Shown here: positions 23,280 to 30,707 of the stretch, in pieces
Numbering within the stretch: the stretch's first letter is position 1
Layout: each line of letters starts with the position of its first letter
Assembly: GCA_017411835.1 (NCBI GenBank)
Contig: JAFQPG010000009.1
Location: 1-35,375, forward strand
Length of the DNA stretch: 35,375 nt
Source of the DNA: Ruminococcus sp.
Lineage (GTDB): Bacteria > Bacillota > Clostridia > Oscillospirales > Acutalibacteraceae
Direction: 5' to 3'
Notes under the pieces: generated by a model
Told to the model about the DNA's origin: nothing
What the model saw: only the letters and a program-made list of their open reading frames with translations
Databases searched by the model: none
Position numbers and translations under genes: made by a program

Positions 23280-25043
23280 TTAAGCAACTGTCATACTTTC
23301 GGAATCTTTAGTTTGCTTTTCTATGAATGTCTTAATAATAGTGTATCTGTTGCATAAATCTTTAAAATAGTCGTCAGAATCTTTCCCCATTGCCTTTAGT
23401 ATGGTTATGTTTTCTTCCATTTTTTGAATACACTCCAATATTTCTGAGTGGCTTACAGTTGTAATTAGTGGATCGTTTTTTAATTTAAAGTATATGATAA
23501 CTGCAAGAGTTAATCCGTTAACACAATATTGTATTGAGTGTCTATGGTTGTCTGTTTTAGCAAAATTTGTTATAAAATAAAGCTTGTTTAAGTATTGCAC
23601 CTCTTCCTCGGATAACGCTTTGCAACTGTTAATGGCATTTTCAAAGCATTTAATATTTCTGAAAATCTTGTCTATACCAAGTGTTTTATCCAAGTATTTT
23701 TTTAGATATTGTATTAAAGTGTAATATACACTCTGTATTCTGTAAGAGTAAGTGTCATAGTTGATGATTTCTTCAAAAGCACGGCTGTAATTAAAAATAA
23801 TTTCATTATGGTATTTACCAATATGGTTTTCGTGCTTCTCTAATCTTTCATATGCGCATCCAAGATTGCGGTAATATACCTCTTGGTTCTTTTTCGGATT
23901 TGCCCATTTTGCGGCACAAGAGCAGAAAAAAACGCCCTTCTTTCCAATTTCAATTATTTTTTCTGTTGTTAACAAGGTCCCATCTTTTGTTACTACACTT
24001 TTCGAGGGTTTTGCATATAAAATAAAACGGCTATAGGCATCACCAATGGAATTGGCCATGTAAGTGGATAATGTTTTGTCATAACCATCTTTTATGTTAT
24101 CCGGGACTTTTGCTTTTGGGGTGTATGTAGGAGTCCAGGCGTTGAATTCACTTTGCAACTTGATATATATTTCAGCCGCGCCAATAAAAGAATCATAGTA
24201 TTTTTGAGGGTTTGCAGTAATATACCCCGAATAGTATAGAAACTCTGCTTTTCTATATTTTAAATAATGAATTATTAAATCGGGAACCTCAGAGCCCCAA
24301 TTATCCAACAATGCTTCAATATTCTGAATTCCCTTATCTGCGAACTTCTCTAATAATATATCTTTGCTTTGTTTGCTAGAGTGAGTATCATATAATCGAA
24401 CAAAGGTCTGCTCGACAATTACAATATCAGGATAATATTTGCTATATGTTTTCTCTTTTTCTTCTTCACTAAGAGAAGTAAATTTATTGTAGAAGAAAAG
24501 TGTAGAACTGTCTTTTATGGTTTTAATAAGTTCGTTTTCAAACATAAAGCTTAGTGAGTGTTGCACGCTTTTTGTGCTTTCGAGCAGAGGATTGACAATA
24601 GCTTTTAGATTTTCGCTGTCTTTTTCAAGCTTTTGATTTTCTTCGTCTAATTGTTTTATTTTCTTATCTGCCCTTTTGATTTTTGCATCTGTGGCATCCA
24701 GCTCTTTTCGTTCTACAGCATTTGCAATATTAAGTCCTGCCCAAACAGAGATAGCTATTGATATAATTGCTAACCCATCGCTAAGCAGGGTTGAGGAATA
24801 AACCGAATCTGGTATTTCGGCTTGACTTGGGATATGCGTGACAATATAACAGTTAATTCCTATTATAGCCAAAACGCAAATAACGCAGAATATACCGACT
24901 GTTGTAAGAATTCTGTTTTTCTTTTTAGCAATTACTTTTTCGCTGTATTTTTTTCCGAAGTCTTCTTCTATTTTTAACTTGATTTTTTCAGCAATTTCAT
25001 TTTCGTCATCACGAAGATTCCCACTATAATCAGTAAATAGCAT
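23280..25043 (-). CDS. Unknown membrane protein with two TM segments, coiled coil and helical-repeat domain
   Basis: A 587-residue protein I do not recognise. Residues 1-45 are charged. Two membrane segments follow (about 46-69, ILTTVGIFCVICVLAIIGIN; and about 86-108, LLSDGLAIISIAISVWAGLN), then a heptad-rich coiled coil (about 110-145). The remaining 430 residues look all-helical, with aromatic-rich repeats (YYRNLGCAYERLEKH, YYTLIQYLKKYLDKTLG) resembling TPR-like solenoids. AAAGGAG precedes the ATG. It is AT-rich compared with the chromosomal genes and is the first gene inside the inferred tRNA island. A defence or sensor role is only a guess from place. Confidence 0.7.
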   Translation of the reverse strand: MLFTDYSGNLRDDENEIAEKIKLKIEEDFGKKYSEKVIAKKKNRILTTVGIFCVICVLAIIGINCYIVTHIPSQAEIPDSVYSSTLLSDGLAIISIAISVWAGLNIANAVERKELDATDAKIKRADKKIKQLDEENQKLEKDSENLKAIVNPLLESTKSVQHSLSFMFENELIKTIKDSSTLFFYNKFTSLSEEEKEKTYSKYYPDIVIVEQTFVRLYDTHSSKQSKDILLEKFADKGIQNIEALLDNWGSEVPDLIIHYLKYRKAEFLYYSGYITANPQKYYDSFIGAAEIYIKLQSEFNAWTPTYTPKAKVPDNIKDGYDKTLSTYMANSIGDAYSRFILYAKPSKSVVTKDGTLLTTEKIIEIGKKGVFFCSCAAKWANPKKNQEVYYRNLGCAYERLEKHENHIGKYHNEIIFNYSRAFEEIINYDTYSYRIQSVYYTLIQYLKKYLDKTLGIDKIFRNIKCFENAINSCKALSEEEVQYLNKLYFITNFAKTDNHRHSIQYCVNGLTLAVIIYFKLKNDPLITTVSHSEILECIQKMEENITILKAMGKDSDDYFKDLCNRYTIIKTFIEKQTKDSESMTVA

Positions 25044-25236
25044 ATAAACAACTCCTTTAAATTTATATAATAATTAAGGTGATATGGTGTTTTAATACCT
25101 ATATTATAGTACTATAAATTACAATAAAATCTCTTAAGTGATAAAAAACGACAGTTTTCTGGTAAAAACAGCATATTTACATTTTATATGAGCCTAAAAA
25201 CTCTTTTTCTATAAAATTAATTTTAAAATATAAAAA

Positions 25237-25280
25237 ACTCTCTGAGGGTGAGCATATCTAAATGCTCACCCTCAGAGAGT
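25237..25280 (-). terminator. Very strong terminator after the 25.3-25.8 kb gene
   Basis: Perfect 19-bp inverted repeat (ACTCTCTGAGGGTGAGCAT and its complement) with a six-base loop; on the minus strand it is followed by TTTTTTATATTTT. Confidence 0.92.
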
Positions 25281-25321
25281 ATGTCGCTTGTATGTTAGCT
25301 TACATTATGATATTAGTCAAT

Positions 25322-25801
25322 CTAATATTCGTTTATGTATTCTTCAATAGTCTGACTATACTTATAATTATTAAGGAATTTGTCAACGATATCTTTTTCA
25401 TTGCTGATGCATAAAACTAATGATGAATCCCAAGGAACGATTTCTATAGAAGCTAGTGGATGTTGAATTGTAACAGGCAGTTCCCAGAAACCCCTGTACC
25501 CGTCTGCATAAGGTAAATCATACTTTAACACTTCAGATAATTCGATGCTTTTATCAAATCCGGATAACACCGCCCATATCCATTGTAAATGCTCTTTATC
25601 AACTAACCCGGTTAATTCTTCACCTGTAATCCAATAGTATTTATTGCTCATAATTTCTTCTGTCTTCGTAGTAGATGGATAGCACTCACAATCTGTAATC
25701 AGCCAATTATATTCATTCTGCTTATTATCAATACTATCGAAAACTTTTTTTAGGTCGGTATACCCTTGTTCACTTTTCTTATCTATCGCACCATAAATCA
25801 T
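25322..25801 (-). CDS. Hypothetical protein, 159 aa
   Basis: Not recognised with certainty. A soluble acidic protein (MIYGAIDKKSEQ; YYWITGEELTGLVD; LQWIWAVLSGFDKSI; FWELPVTIQHPLASIEIVPW). The build resembles small SUKH/immunity-like or DUF2691-like proteins, without a decisive motif. I chose the start at 25801, because TGAGGTG lies six bases upstream, whereas the longer frame to 25831 has none. Single gene with its own terminator. Confidence 0.65.
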   Translation of the reverse strand: MIYGAIDKKSEQGYTDLKKVFDSIDNKQNEYNWLITDCECYPSTTKTEEIMSNKYYWITGEELTGLVDKEHLQWIWAVLSGFDKSIELSEVLKYDLPYADGYRGFWELPVTIQHPLASIEIVPWDSSLVLCISNEKDIVDKFLNNYKYSQTIEEYINEY

Positions 25802-25867
25802 ATATGACACCTCATAAAACAGCTTCTGCAAAAAGTGTAGCTTAGTGAGTATTCATTGTCAAGTCAA

Positions 25868-25927
25868 AAACTACCCCACAGTAATCAAGGAATAGAGATT
25901 GAGAATTTCTTACAGTGATGATATAAT
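25868..25927 (+). promoter_or_regulatory. Promoter of the rhodanese-nuclease operon with shared upstream element (copy 1)
   Basis: CACAGTAATCAAGGAATAG (25877-25895) is copy 1 of an element repeated in later spacers. Its GTAA is 18 bp before TTGAGA (25899-25904), then a 17-bp spacer and TATAAT (25922-25927). Confidence 0.7.
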
Positions 25928-25947
25928 ATCATAAAGGAGTGAATACT

Positions 25948-26379
25948 ATGAGAAAAATTAAAGGGTTGGTTATAATGCTTTTGATTTCACTTTCTTTATT
26001 TGGACCTACTGGTTGTCAGGAAGATGGCGGTAGTACTGACATTAACGCAAATACTACTGTTAGCACTTTTTCTTATGAGCAGATAAATGCTGAAGAAGCA
26101 AAAGAGATTATGGATAGCGGTGTAGAGCACATCATCATCGATGCCCGAACTGACGAAGAATTCGCACAAGGTCATATCGAGGGTGCAATCCTCATTCCTG
26201 AATACGAAATCGCAGATAGGGCAGAGAAAGAACTTCCTGACAAAGATGCGCTGATATTAGTTTACTGTCGAAGTGGAAGACGTAGCAAAATCGCATCTGA
26301 TGAACTCGTAAACTTAGGTTACTCAAACGTCAAAGAATTCGGTGGTATTATCGACTGGCCGTATGAAATTGTGAAATAA
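25948..26379 (+). CDS. Rhodanese-domain lipoprotein
   Basis: A 143-residue lipoprotein: signal peptide with lipobox Cys23 (FGPTGC), short linker, then a single rhodanese domain (about 45-143). The active loop is VYCRSGRRSKIA with catalytic Cys107, and IIIDARTDEEFAQGHIEGAI is the family signature. Rhodanese domains carry persulfide sulfur; surface-attached ones are common in anaerobes, but their substrates are not known. AAAGGAG precedes the ATG at 25948, preferred over the upstream GTG that overlaps it. The nuclease-like gene starts 22 bp after it, so the two form an operon. Confidence 0.87.
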   Translation: MRKIKGLVIMLLISLSLFGPTGCQEDGGSTDINANTTVSTFSYEQINAEEAKEIMDSGVEHIIIDARTDEEFAQGHIEGAILIPEYEIADRAEKELPDKDALILVYCRSGRRSKIASDELVNLGYSNVKEFGGIIDWPYEIVK

Positions 26380-26401
26380 AGAAAAATACACGGAGGAACG
26401 A

Positions 26402-26986
26402 ATGAGAGATATGAAAGAAAACGATTGGACAAAAAGCATTTGCGAGTTGTTGCAAAAACAAGACTTAGGAGATAATATCTATATTGATGTTTTGAAGAAG
26501 ATTCCATATGCTTTTGAAATATCTTCATTTAACAAGGATTGGGAAATAGAGACGGGAAATTTTAGAGAAACTTCTTTTGAAACGGATATGGTAATATATG
26601 AGAAGTATAGCGATAGAATTGTTCCGCGCGTTATTATTGAATCAAAAGTTGGAACGGTTAGTACACACGATGCTATTACCTATAGCCATAAAGCTATGTA
26701 TCATAAGAATGTAATCCCGTTTGTTCGATACGGAATTATGCTTAGTGCGAGAGAAACATATCCTTTGCCAGGCAGACTGTTTAGACACGGAACTAATTTT
26801 GATTTTCTTTTTAGTTTTGTGGATTATTTACCTTCAAAAAAAGAAGTTAGCACTTTTGCTGAAATGGTAAAAAAGGAAATTACATATTCACGTCAAATTG
26901 AAGAAATATTGACTAACAGTAGGTCGCGTAATAGAAAGCGTTATTATATGTTGCAAAAAGAATTTCATCTTGAAGAAATGGAGTAA
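26402..26986 (+). CDS. PD-(D/E)XK-like nuclease, orphan
   Basis: A 194-residue protein with what looks like a PD-(D/E)XK core: strand FETDMVIYE giving Asp62, then PRVIIESKV giving Glu80 and Lys82, followed by a helix with THDAITYSHKAMYHKN and a strand VIPFVRYGIML. That order matches restriction-endonuclease-like folds. No methyltransferase lies beside it. The C-terminal 40 residues are basic (NSRSRNRKRYYML) and may contact DNA. GGAGG lies five bases before the ATG. Co-transcribed with a rhodanese lipoprotein, an unexpected partner. A Type II-like or defence nuclease is inference. Confidence 0.65.
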   Translation: MRDMKENDWTKSICELLQKQDLGDNIYIDVLKKIPYAFEISSFNKDWEIETGNFRETSFETDMVIYEKYSDRIVPRVIIESKVGTVSTHDAITYSHKAMYHKNVIPFVRYGIMLSARETYPLPGRLFRHGTNFDFLFSFVDYLPSKKEVSTFAEMVKKEITYSRQIEEILTNSRSRNRKRYYMLQKEFHLEEME

Positions 26987-27084
26987 AAAACCAAAAACAC
27001 TACATCTGATGAAAAAGCGATTCTTCATCGTTTCTTCTTACCTCCAAATGAGCTAATATATGCACATCTATATATGATCGCTCT

Positions 27085-27145
27085 AAATCTGTACCACAGT
27101 AAGCAGAGAATAGCGGTTGAGAAATTATAGAAAAGTTTATATAAT
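27085..27145 (+). promoter_or_regulatory. Promoter with shared upstream element (copy 2)
   Basis: CCACAGTAAGCAGAGAATAG (27094-27113), then TTGAGA (27117-27122), 17-bp spacer, TATAAT (27140-27145). Distances are identical to copy 1. Confidence 0.65.
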
Positions 27146-27152
27146 AAAGGTG

Positions 27153-27183
27153 TTGACTCTGACGTTGCGTTATACTTTATACT
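27153..27183 (+). promoter_or_regulatory. MerR-type promoter with 19-bp spacer and operator dyad
   Basis: TTGACT (27153-27158), 19-bp spacer, TATACT (27178-27183). The spacer holds a dyad TGACG-TTG-CGTTA (27160-27172). A 19-bp spacer with a central dyad is the hallmark of promoters untwisted by MerR-family activators, so the gene just downstream is probably autoregulated. Confidence 0.75.
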
Positions 27184-27205
27184 CTTTTTTAGAGAGGTGA
27201 TTTTT

Positions 27206-27943
27206 GTGAAGATGTATATTAAGGAGTTTGCAAAGCTTTGTGGAGTCAGCGTGCGTACGATTCACTATTACGATGAAATAGGTTTGCTGAAACCTGCCTT
27301 TGTTGACGAACAAAATGGCTATCGGTTTTATGACGAAAAATCCCTTGAGCGTATACAAGAGATATTGTTTTTCAAAGAGCTAGACTTTTCTCTTAAAAGC
27401 ATTTCAGAGATTATATCCTCTCCTGATTACGATAAGCAAAAAGCTCTCAAAGAGCAGAGAAAGCTCTTAATTCTCAAAAAAGAACGTTTACAGAGAATCA
27501 TAGATGCTCTGGACAATGCCGCGAAAGGAAATATTACAATGAACGCATTTGATAACAACGAATTTGATACCGCTCGTAAACAGTATGAAGCTGAAGCGAA
27601 AGAACGCTGGGGAAAAACAGATGCATATAAAGAACACGAGCAAAAAACTGCTAGTTACAGTAAAGATAAATGGCAACAGGTGAATGACGGACTGAACGCA
27701 ATACTCGCTCAGTTTGCAGTTTGTCTGCAAAGCGGACAAACACCTGACTCAGATGAAGCTCAATCCCTTGTTAAAAAACTGCAAAGCTACATCACCGAGA
27801 ATTACTACACCTGTAGTGCGAAGATTCTCAAAGGCCTAGGTCAGATGTATGTCGCTGACGAACGCTTCAAAAAGAACATCGACAAACACGCTGTCGGCAC
27901 TGCTCAGTTCATAAGCAAAGCCATAGATTTTTACTGCAAATAA
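27206..27943 (+). CDS. MerR-family regulator with TipAS-like ligand domain
   Basis: A 245-residue regulator. The N-terminal MerR winged helix reads IKEFAKLCGVSVRTIHYYDE, then a dimerisation coiled coil (ALKEQRKLLILKKERLQRII), and a C-terminal TipAS-type helical domain (YEAEAKERWGKTDAYKEHEQ to the end) that in TipA binds thiopeptide antibiotics and in relatives other drugs. I prefer a GTG start at 27206, eight bases after GAGAGG; an ATG at 27212 is also possible. A MerR-type 19-bp promoter lies directly upstream. A nitroreductase gene follows 42 bp later, likely its regulated partner. Confidence 0.88.
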   Translation: MKMYIKEFAKLCGVSVRTIHYYDEIGLLKPAFVDEQNGYRFYDEKSLERIQEILFFKELDFSLKSISEIISSPDYDKQKALKEQRKLLILKKERLQRIIDALDNAAKGNITMNAFDNNEFDTARKQYEAEAKERWGKTDAYKEHEQKTASYSKDKWQQVNDGLNAILAQFAVCLQSGQTPDSDEAQSLVKKLQSYITENYYTCSAKILKGLGQMYVADERFKKNIDKHAVGTAQFISKAIDFYCK

Positions 27944-27985
27944 AATAGCAACTGCAACTTATTTTTTCTATATAGAGGTGTTAAA

Positions 27986-28504
27986 ATGGATTTTGAAAAA
28001 CTGATTGATGAGCGATATTCCGTGCGTAATTTCAAGAGTGAACATTTAGAACAGACAGTGATTGATAAAATTCTCGAGGCAGGTCGCAAAGCTCCGACAG
28101 GCTGTAACTATCAGCCACAAAGAATTCTTGTTTTGAATACAGATGAATCTATCGAAAAGCTAAAAGAGTGTACTAAATGTCATTTTAACGCACCAACTGC
28201 TATGCTTGTTTGTCACAATAAGGATGAAAGCTGGAAGCGTGTGTATGACGGTGAACTTTCTTCTCCTGTTGATGCCGTTATAGTCACAACATATATGATG
28301 CTTGCGGCACAAAACGAAGGGGTTGGCACCTGTTGGGTTATGCATTTTGACCCTGATAAGATGCGTGAAACTTTCGGTATTCCTGAAAACGTTGAGCCAG
28401 TAGCATTACTCGTTATGGGTTATCCGTCGGATGATGCAAAACCACTCGACTTGCATTTTATATCCCGACCAATTGACGAAACAGTTATCTACGATAGTTT
28501 TTAG
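27986..28504 (+). CDS. Nitroreductase-family flavoprotein
   Basis: A 172-residue small FMN-binding nitroreductase. RYSVRNFKSEHLEQ at the start and GRKAPTGCNYQPQRILVL form the FMN-phosphate site, and QNEGVGTCWVMHFDP with LLVMGYPSDDAKPL the C-terminal conserved blocks. It would reduce nitro compounds, quinones or flavins with NAD(P)H. TAGAGGTG precedes the ATG. Expressed with the MerR/TipAS regulator, it may help detoxify the compound the regulator senses. Confidence 0.9.
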   Translation: MDFEKLIDERYSVRNFKSEHLEQTVIDKILEAGRKAPTGCNYQPQRILVLNTDESIEKLKECTKCHFNAPTAMLVCHNKDESWKRVYDGELSSPVDAVIVTTYMMLAAQNEGVGTCWVMHFDPDKMRETFGIPENVEPVALLVMGYPSDDAKPLDLHFISRPIDETVIYDSF

Positions 28505-28510
28505 TAAAAC

Positions 28511-28538
28511 AAGGCGGAGAGGTTGCCCTCTCCGCCTT
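28511..28538 (+). terminator. Terminator after the nitroreductase gene
   Basis: AAGGCGGAGAGG, TTGC, CCTCTCCGCCTT: perfect 12-bp stem. Confidence 0.9.
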
Positions 28539-28580
28539 AACTTTTTTCATCACTCACTTCATCAATCATAAATGAGCGAT

Positions 28581-28662
28581 GAAATGACAGTTCAAAATCT
28601 GACCTACAGTAATCAAAGAATACAACAAAATACTTGCGTGAGAAAAAGCATAGTACTATAAT
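28581..28662 (+). promoter_or_regulatory. cstA-like gene promoter with shared upstream element (copy 3)
   Basis: GAAATGACAGTTCAAAATC then TGACCTACAGTAATCAAAG (28581-28617) is the fullest copy of the recurring element. It is followed by TTGCGT (28634-28639), 17-bp spacer, TATAAT (28657-28662). Confidence 0.65.
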
Positions 28663-28680
28663 AAAATCATCGATAAACTG

Positions 28681-28705
28681 CGGTTTCGATTAAATCGGTT
28701 TTGAT
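28681..28705 (+). promoter_or_regulatory. Direct repeat in the cstA leader
   Basis: CGGTTTCGAT (28681-28690) and CGGTTTTGAT (28696-28705), 15 bp apart, spanning a palindrome CGATTAAATCG. It lies between the predicted -10 and the ribosome site, so it could be a repressor operator. Confidence 0.4.
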
Positions 28706-28728
28706 ACTCTGATTTTAAGGAGGATTAT

Positions 28729-30456
28729 ATGAACGGTATAACTATTATGCTTATATCCCTTGCCGTGTTGTTCTTAGCTTATGTGCTTTACGGCAGATGG
28801 ATTGCAAAGAAGTGGGGAATAGACCCTAGCAGAAAAACTCCTGCTTACGAGCAGAGAGATGGTGTTGACTACGAACCTGCTCCAAGGAGCGTTGTTTTCG
28901 GTCATCAGTTTGCATCTATTGCGGGTGCAGGCCCTATCAATGGCCCTATTCAGGCGGCTATTTTTGGTTGGGTTCCTGTGCTATTGTGGGTGCTTATCGG
29001 TGGTGTGTTCTTCGGTGCTGTACAGGACTTTGTTTCTATGTACGCTTCTGTTAGAAACAAGGGCAGAAGTATCGGATACATAATCGAAAAGTACATCGGT
29101 AAAACAGGAAAGAAAATGTTCCTGCTGTTTGTGTGGCTATTCTGTATTCTTGTAGTAGCAGCGTTTGCAGATATTGTTGCAGGCACATTTATGGGATACA
29201 CAGTAACTGACGGAGTAAAAAGTGCGAATATCGTAGCAAACGGTGCTGTTGCAACTACTTCTATTATGTTCATCGTATTCGCTGTCTTGCTGGGACTTTT
29301 GCTTAGATACACAAAACTCCCAACTATAGTGAACACAGTTATCGCTATAGCATTGCTTGTTTTAGCTATTGTAATTGGTCTGCAGTTTCCTGTGTTCCTT
29401 CCGCTTAACGCTTGGCACGGCTTTGTTTTTGTCTATATCTTTATTGCGTCTGTTGTGCCTGTATGGCTTCTTTTACAGCCTAGAGATTACCTCAATAGCT
29501 ACTTGCTTGTTGCTATGATTGTAGCGGCTGTTGTTGGTGTTTTTGTGGCAAATCCGCAGATTAACCTGCCTGCTTTCACTAGCTTTAATGTTGACGGAAA
29601 TTATCTTTTCCCTATACTTTTCGTAACTATTGCTTGCGGTGCGGTTTCGGGATTCCATTCACTCGTATCATCAGGCACAGCATCTAAGCAGATTAAAAAC
29701 GAAAAAGATATGTTGCCTGTATCTTTCGGTTCAATGCTTTTGGAAAGTATGCTCGCTGTCGTTGCACTTATTGCAGTTGCATCATTTGCAACCGGTGAGG
29801 CATCAGCACAGGGCCTTGAAACACCTGCTCAGATTTTCGCAGGTGCTGTGGCAGGCTTCCTTACAAAGATGGGACTACCAAACGACGTTGTATTTACACT
29901 TATCACACTTTCTATTTCAGCCTTTGCACTCACATCACTTGACTCTGTTGCAAGAGTCGGAAGACTTTCATTCCAGGAGCTTTTCCTTGATGATTCTATA
30001 AGCGATGAGAATATGGGTGTTGTGAGAAAGGTGCTGACTAATAAATACTTTGCAACAGTTATCACACTCGCTCTTTCATTCGGTCTGACGCTTGTTGGTT
30101 ACAAGAATATATGGGCGTTGTTCGGTGCATCAAACCAGCTTTTGTCTGTATTTGCTTTCCTTGCTTGTGCGGTGTTCCTCAAGAGAAAGAAGAAGGTTCG
30201 CTGGTTCTTGTACGTTCCAATGGGCGTGATGATGGCAGTAACATTCACTGCACTTTCTATGACAATTATAAGCAAAGCAAAAGCTCTCTTCACAGGTGCA
30301 AGTGCTGACATATTCGGTGATGTTTTACAGCTTACTTTTGCAACTCTTATCATCATTCTTGGTGTCTGCGTTGTTATTGACGGCATCAAGAAACTTACTT
30401 CAAAAGTTGAAGAAGTAGATGAAACAGAAGAACTAACCGAGAAAGTAAATTCATAA
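28729..30456 (+). CDS. CstA-family carbon starvation transporter (peptide/pyruvate type)
   Basis: A 575-residue membrane protein with about 16 hydrophobic segments. The N-terminus (LAYVLYGRWIAKKWGIDPSR; ATPAYE-like PAYEQRDGVDYEPAP) and FGHQFASIAGAGPINGPIQA are diagnostic of CstA. The core HSLVSSGTASKQIKNEKDM is also conserved. Family members in enterobacteria take up peptides (CstA) or pyruvate (BtsT). Shorter than E. coli CstA, as is usual in Firmicutes. AAGGAGG precedes the ATG. Single gene, with two terminator hairpins after it. Confidence 0.93.
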   Translation: MNGITIMLISLAVLFLAYVLYGRWIAKKWGIDPSRKTPAYEQRDGVDYEPAPRSVVFGHQFASIAGAGPINGPIQAAIFGWVPVLLWVLIGGVFFGAVQDFVSMYASVRNKGRSIGYIIEKYIGKTGKKMFLLFVWLFCILVVAAFADIVAGTFMGYTVTDGVKSANIVANGAVATTSIMFIVFAVLLGLLLRYTKLPTIVNTVIAIALLVLAIVIGLQFPVFLPLNAWHGFVFVYIFIASVVPVWLLLQPRDYLNSYLLVAMIVAAVVGVFVANPQINLPAFTSFNVDGNYLFPILFVTIACGAVSGFHSLVSSGTASKQIKNEKDMLPVSFGSMLLESMLAVVALIAVASFATGEASAQGLETPAQIFAGAVAGFLTKMGLPNDVVFTLITLSISAFALTSLDSVARVGRLSFQELFLDDSISDENMGVVRKVLTNKYFATVITLALSFGLTLVGYKNIWALFGASNQLLSVFAFLACAVFLKRKKKVRWFLYVPMGVMMAVTFTALSMTIISKAKALFTGASADIFGDVLQLTFATLIIILGVCVVIDGIKKLTSKVEEVDETEELTEKVNS

Positions 30457-30461
30457 TATCT

Positions 30462-30503
30462 AACCTCTGTATATCCCAAAAGGATTGCAGAGGTTTTCTT
30501 TTT
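30462..30503 (+). terminator. First terminator after the cstA-like gene
   Basis: AACCTCTG and CAGAGGTT (30462-30469, 30488-30495) with a T-rich tail. Confidence 0.8.
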
Positions 30504-30536
30504 GCACGATAGAGAAAAGAGAATGAATGAAATTAC

Positions 30537-30573
30537 AAAGCCGATGAGAAATGAAATCTCATCGGCTTTTTCC
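30537..30573. terminator. Second hairpin after the cstA-like gene
   Basis: AAAGCCGATGAGA, loop AATGAAA, TCTCATCGGCTTT, then TT; it may back up the first terminator. Confidence 0.85.
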
Positions 30574-30609
30574 ATTACTGATATCGGTACAGATATATTA
30601 GCGCACATT

Positions 30610-30652
30610 GAAATGACCGATCAAAATTTGACCTTCTGTAAACAAGGAATAA
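30610..30652 (+). repeat. Shared element copy 4 (no obvious gene to drive)
   Basis: GAAATGACCGATCAAAATT then TGACCTTCTGTAAACAAGG and AATAA. Good match to copy 3 over 40 bp, but the only gene to its right runs towards it, and no clear promoter follows. Confidence 0.65.
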
Positions 30653-30707
30653 CAGCAGGTCAGATATACATGTGATAGAGTAAATACATCAACAACATAT
30701 GGTGCTA

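Noticed and set aside
29630-30001. 123-codon frame inside the cstA-like gene
   Set aside because: His/Leu/Ser-rich shadow frame with no ribosome site; unlike the relaxase case, the host frame is fully conserved in character.
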